DNA from: Gemmatimonadota bacterium
Lineage (GTDB): Bacteria > Gemmatimonadota > Gemmatimonadetes > Longimicrobiales > Gaopeijiaceae
NCBI GenBank assembly: GCA_041390125.1
Contig: JAWKQN010000004.1
Coordinates: 186,001-250,000 of the forward strand
Length of the DNA stretch: 64,000 bases
Direction of reading: 5' to 3'
Both the position numbers and the translations under genes were made by a program. Each line of letters begins with the position of its first letter. The first letter of the stretch is position 1. The notes beneath the pieces are model-generated. The model did no database searches. It was not told the DNA's origin and saw only the letters and a program-made list of their open reading frames with translations. This document shows positions 61,674 through 64,000 of the stretch, piece after piece.

Positions 61674-62816
61674 GTGAGTAGTGAAAGACCGCTCGGGATC
61701 CTCGAGGTCCTCGGCAGCGGATCGGGCTTCATCCGCAGAGCCGAGGCCGGGTACATCCCTGGAAAAGACGACATCTACGTCGGTGGCAGGCTGATCCAGA
61801 AGTTCGGCCTGCGGACGGGTGACGAGTTGTGGGGGTCGGTCGGCAAGCGGCCCAAGAACGGCAAGAGCCCGCCCCTCACCCACCTGGCTCTCGTCAACGG
61901 GAAGCCGCCCGAGGACCTGAAGGGCCGACCCGAGTTCAACCGCCTCAGCGCCGTCCATCCCGACGAGCAGTTGCGTCTGGAATGCGGGCTGCGCCGGTTG
62001 GGCAAGCCCGATCCGACGAACCGCATCATCGACCTCTTCTGCCCGCTCGGCAAAGGTCAACGTGCCATGATCGTGGCCCCGGCCAAGGCCGGGAAGACGA
62101 TGGTGCTGCAGGCCATCGCCGAAGGCATCACCAAGAACCACCCCGAGTGCCGTCTGGTCATCCTGCTCGTGGACGAACGTCCCGAGGAGGTGACGGAGAT
62201 GGAGATGTGTGGATTCGGAGAGGTGGTCGCCTCCTCCTTCGACCAGCCCGCCGAGCGTCACGCCGCCGTGGCGGAGATGATCTTCGAGCGGGCGCGCCGT
62301 CAGGTGGAGTCGGGCGAGGACGTCGTCATCATCCTGGATTCGATCACGCGGCTGGCTCGCGCATACAACACGCTGCACGACGGGAGCGGCCGCACGCTGT
62401 CGGGCGGCCTCGATGCCGGTTCGCTCGAGAAGCCCAAGCGGTTGCTCGGCAGCGCGCGCAAGATCGATCCGCGCCAGGGTGGTGGATCGCTCACGATCGT
62501 GGCCACCGCGCTGATCGACACGGGGTCGCGCATGGACCAGGTGATCTTCGAGGAGTTCAAGGGCACGGGGAACAGCGAGCTGGTGCTGAGCCGTGAGCTG
62601 GCGGATCGGCGCATCTTCCCCGCCATCGACCTCCAGGCCTCGGCCACGCGGAAGGAGGAGCTCCTGCTGGACGAAGGGGCCCTGGCGTTGTCGCATGCCT
62701 TCCGCCGTCAGTTCGGCGGAGCCAACGCCTCCGACGCCATGAGCGAGTTGCTCGGCGCCATGCGGCGCACGGAGACGAACCGGGATCTCCTGGCGCTGGC
62801 GCGACAGGGGGCGTAG
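61674..62816 (+). CDS. rho: Transcription termination factor Rho, short form
   Basis: A 380-residue hexameric RNA helicase that ends transcripts. GTG 61674 gives MSSERPLGILEVLGSGSGFIRRAEAGY, which starts directly at the RNA-binding cold-shock domain (PGKDDIYVGGRLIQKFGLRTGDELWG in part). Then come Walker A APAKAGKT (Lys141), the loop LVDERPEEVTEMEM, Walker B VVIILDSITRLARAYN, and the secondary-channel region GGGSLTIVATALIDTGSRMD. The usual N-terminal helical domain (about 45-50 residues) is absent. Upstream in-frame codons do not encode it. A second rho gene elsewhere is possible. Confidence 0.94.
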   Translation: MSSERPLGILEVLGSGSGFIRRAEAGYIPGKDDIYVGGRLIQKFGLRTGDELWGSVGKRPKNGKSPPLTHLALVNGKPPEDLKGRPEFNRLSAVHPDEQLRLECGLRRLGKPDPTNRIIDLFCPLGKGQRAMIVAPAKAGKTMVLQAIAEGITKNHPECRLVILLVDERPEEVTEMEMCGFGEVVASSFDQPAERHAAVAEMIFERARRQVESGEDVVIILDSITRLARAYNTLHDGSGRTLSGGLDAGSLEKPKRLLGSARKIDPRQGGGSLTIVATALIDTGSRMDQVIFEEFKGTGNSELVLSRELADRRIFPAIDLQASATRKEELLLDEGALALSHAFRRQFGGANASDAMSELLGAMRRTETNRDLLALARQGA

Positions 62817-62856
62817 GTCGGGCGCGGGTCACCGCCCCCGGCGTGGACCGTCGGGG

Positions 62857-63447
62857 TCAGGACGGCTGGAGGAGGGCCTCGAGTCGGTCCAGTGCCTTGT
62901 TCATCTCGTTCGCTTGCATGCGCGGCATGCCGAGCGCGAACCAGCCGAGCAGTGGGTTGCGCCCGAAGTCCCCGGCCTCGAGCCAGGTCAGGCGGGAACC
63001 GCCGGCCACGGGCTCGAGTCGCAGCGTGCCGGAGGTTGAAAGTCCCCCGTCCACCTGCACCTCGTACCGTACGAGGTGTGGGGGATCCACCTCGATCAGG
63101 CGAAGTGACCCCGTACCGACGTCGGCGTCATCCCAGTGCCGTTCGCGCGCCGTGGCCGCGGTTCCGGCCGCGTCCCGCAGGCCGTCCCAGGGCGTCCACG
63201 CATCCCACGCCCGTACGTCCGCGAGGTGCGGGAAGACCTGTGCGGGCTCCACGGGGAGCACCCGTGACGCCTCCGCCTGCCAGGTGCCCGGAAACATCCA
63301 ACCCAGTCCCAGGAAGGCGATCCCGGTCAGCGCCAGCAGGGCCACGACCCCCCAGGCCAGTCGCAGGGCGGGGAGCATCCGACGCTCGTCGGTGCCGTCG
63401 AGGGGATCGGGGTCGGGCCCGGAAGGCGGTCGGGTGGTGGAAGTCAC
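62857..63447 (-). CDS. SRPBCC/polyketide-cyclase-like protein with membrane anchor
   Basis: A 196-residue protein from GTG 63447. A Pro/Asp-rich N-terminus precedes one membrane helix (LAWGVVALLALTGIAFLGLGWMFPG), then a START/SRPBCC-like domain (VLPVEPAQVFPHLADVRAWDAWTPWDGL, GTGSLRLIEVDPPHLVRYEVQVDG, SRLTWLEAGDFGRNPLLGWF). The pattern 'a..vfp.l.dv..w..W.pw' is common to polyketide cyclase/dehydrase-like proteins. The ligand is unknown. Convergent with rho. Confidence 0.75.
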   Translation of the reverse strand: MTSTTRPPSGPDPDPLDGTDERRMLPALRLAWGVVALLALTGIAFLGLGWMFPGTWQAEASRVLPVEPAQVFPHLADVRAWDAWTPWDGLRDAAGTAATARERHWDDADVGTGSLRLIEVDPPHLVRYEVQVDGGLSTSGTLRLEPVAGGSRLTWLEAGDFGRNPLLGWFALGMPRMQANEMNKALDRLEALLQPS

Positions 63448-63556
63448 GTGCAGGCGAGAGATTGGGGCGTCCGGGCCGGGGTGTCGGCGCTGGACCAGCT
63501 TCGCCGCGCATGGCGAAGCCGTCAACCGACCGATGGCCGGGAGAATCGCGGGGCCG

Positions 63557-64000
63557 ATGAGCAATCCGGGCGCCCGGAGCACGGAGGTGGTGCTCTCCAG
63601 GGAGTTGAGCAACTTCCTGGTCGAGTTGTCCATCGCCGTCCATCGCTACGCGATGTATCCCCCGGACCACCCGTCCCTGGCTCCGGTGGGTGACGCGCTC
63701 TTCCGCATCCTGCGCCGCCTGCTCGAGACCCGCACGTCCATCTCGCTCGGGATCGCCAACAAGCAGCTGGTCATCGACGGCGTCGCCACCGACCAACGCA
63801 ACCCCGTCCTGCAGGACCTGGCGCGGCGCCTGCACATGCACCAGCTGGGCGCCCTGACGTTCAATCGCGAGATCAGCGTCGACTCGCTCCGCGAGCTCTT
63901 CGCGGCGCTCGCCACCGAGGCCGAGCGCGGTGGAGCGACCCCGATCGGCCTGCGTCCCGAGGAAGAGATCCCCCGGCTCCAGGGCATCCGGCTCGTGCCC
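63557..64000 (+). CDS. Hypothetical protein, 5' part (runs off the window)
   Basis: The frame is open for 148 codons to the last base. It starts MSNPGARSTEVVLSRELSNFLVELSIAVHRYAMYPPDHPSL in pieces, followed by a helical stretch and the strand ISLGIANKQLVIDGVATD, then LARRLHMHQLGALTFNREISVDSLRELFAALA. The pattern (YPPDHPSL, nqLviDG, LA-RLh-hqlg-ltf) is seen in several bacterial proteins of unknown role, often preceding HEAT-repeat or effector domains that would lie beyond the window. No function is claimed. Confidence 0.75.
   Translation, partial: MSNPGARSTEVVLSRELSNFLVELSIAVHRYAMYPPDHPSLAPVGDALFRILRRLLETRTSISLGIANKQLVIDGVATDQRNPVLQDLARRLHMHQLGALTFNREISVDSLRELFAALATEAERGGATPIGLRPEEEIPRLQGIRLVP

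Overview
The window is about 64 kb of very GC-rich bacterial DNA, by eye around 70 % G+C. Stop/start overlaps (ATGA, GTGA) are common, GTG starts are frequent, and many secreted proteins end in short aromatic beta-barrel-like tails. The mix points to a Gram-negative member of Gemmatimonadota or a close relative: RNase Y, an LVIVD-repeat protein beside a multicopper oxidase, a peptidase/TolB-propeller/beta-barrel protein, lipoproteins resembling TonB-receptor plug domains, and a Big-1 Ig-like metalloprotease. This placement is an inference from gene content; there is no rRNA in the window.

Layout. 1-459: end of groEL. 671-3517 (minus): GT-C membrane glycosyltransferase and class II glutamine amidotransferase. 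3629-11472 (plus): a tightly packed series of LVIVD protein, exported protein, multicopper oxidase, a second GT-C protein, a zinc-ribbon methyltransferase and a third GT-C protein. A flippase converges on it. 13221-20089: translation block thrS, infC, rpmI, rplT, pheS, pheT. 20070-24644: coiled-coil protein, zapA, rny, folD, xseA. 24795-29336 (minus): three envelope genes that separate xseA from xseB. 29593-35386: xseB, ispA, dxs, nadK, recN. 35453-37093: outer-membrane barrel.

37273-41066 is the most unusual stretch. tRNA-Gly and tRNA-Cys are followed by a repeat-rich zone. Two paralogous secreted-protein genes are interleaved with three copies of a ~57-bp element centred on the palindrome GTTCCCGCGGGAAC. 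A 24-bp copy of the 3' part of tRNA-Cys closes the zone at 39772-39795. Three further families of short tandem repeats lie in or beside it.

41276-45049: small protein, HDOD protein and hybrid histidine kinase, probably one signalling operon. 45195-47875: Ig-like metalloprotease lipoprotein and plug-like lipoprotein. 47856-51097 (minus): ppk1 and a phospholipase-C-like protein. 51242-58676: XRE-type regulator and a histidine-utilisation locus (hutH, hutU, hutF, hutI). Its first gene is an AhpD/peroxidase-related protein with an in-frame TGA exactly at the second position of the CxxC redox motif, followed by a SECIS-like hairpin. It is best read as a selenoprotein translationally coupled to hutH. 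58681-61225 (minus): PPK2 and a Tyr/Gly/Asp-rich exported protein. 61674-62816: rho. 62857-63447 (minus): SRPBCC membrane protein. 63557-64000: an unfinished hypothetical gene.
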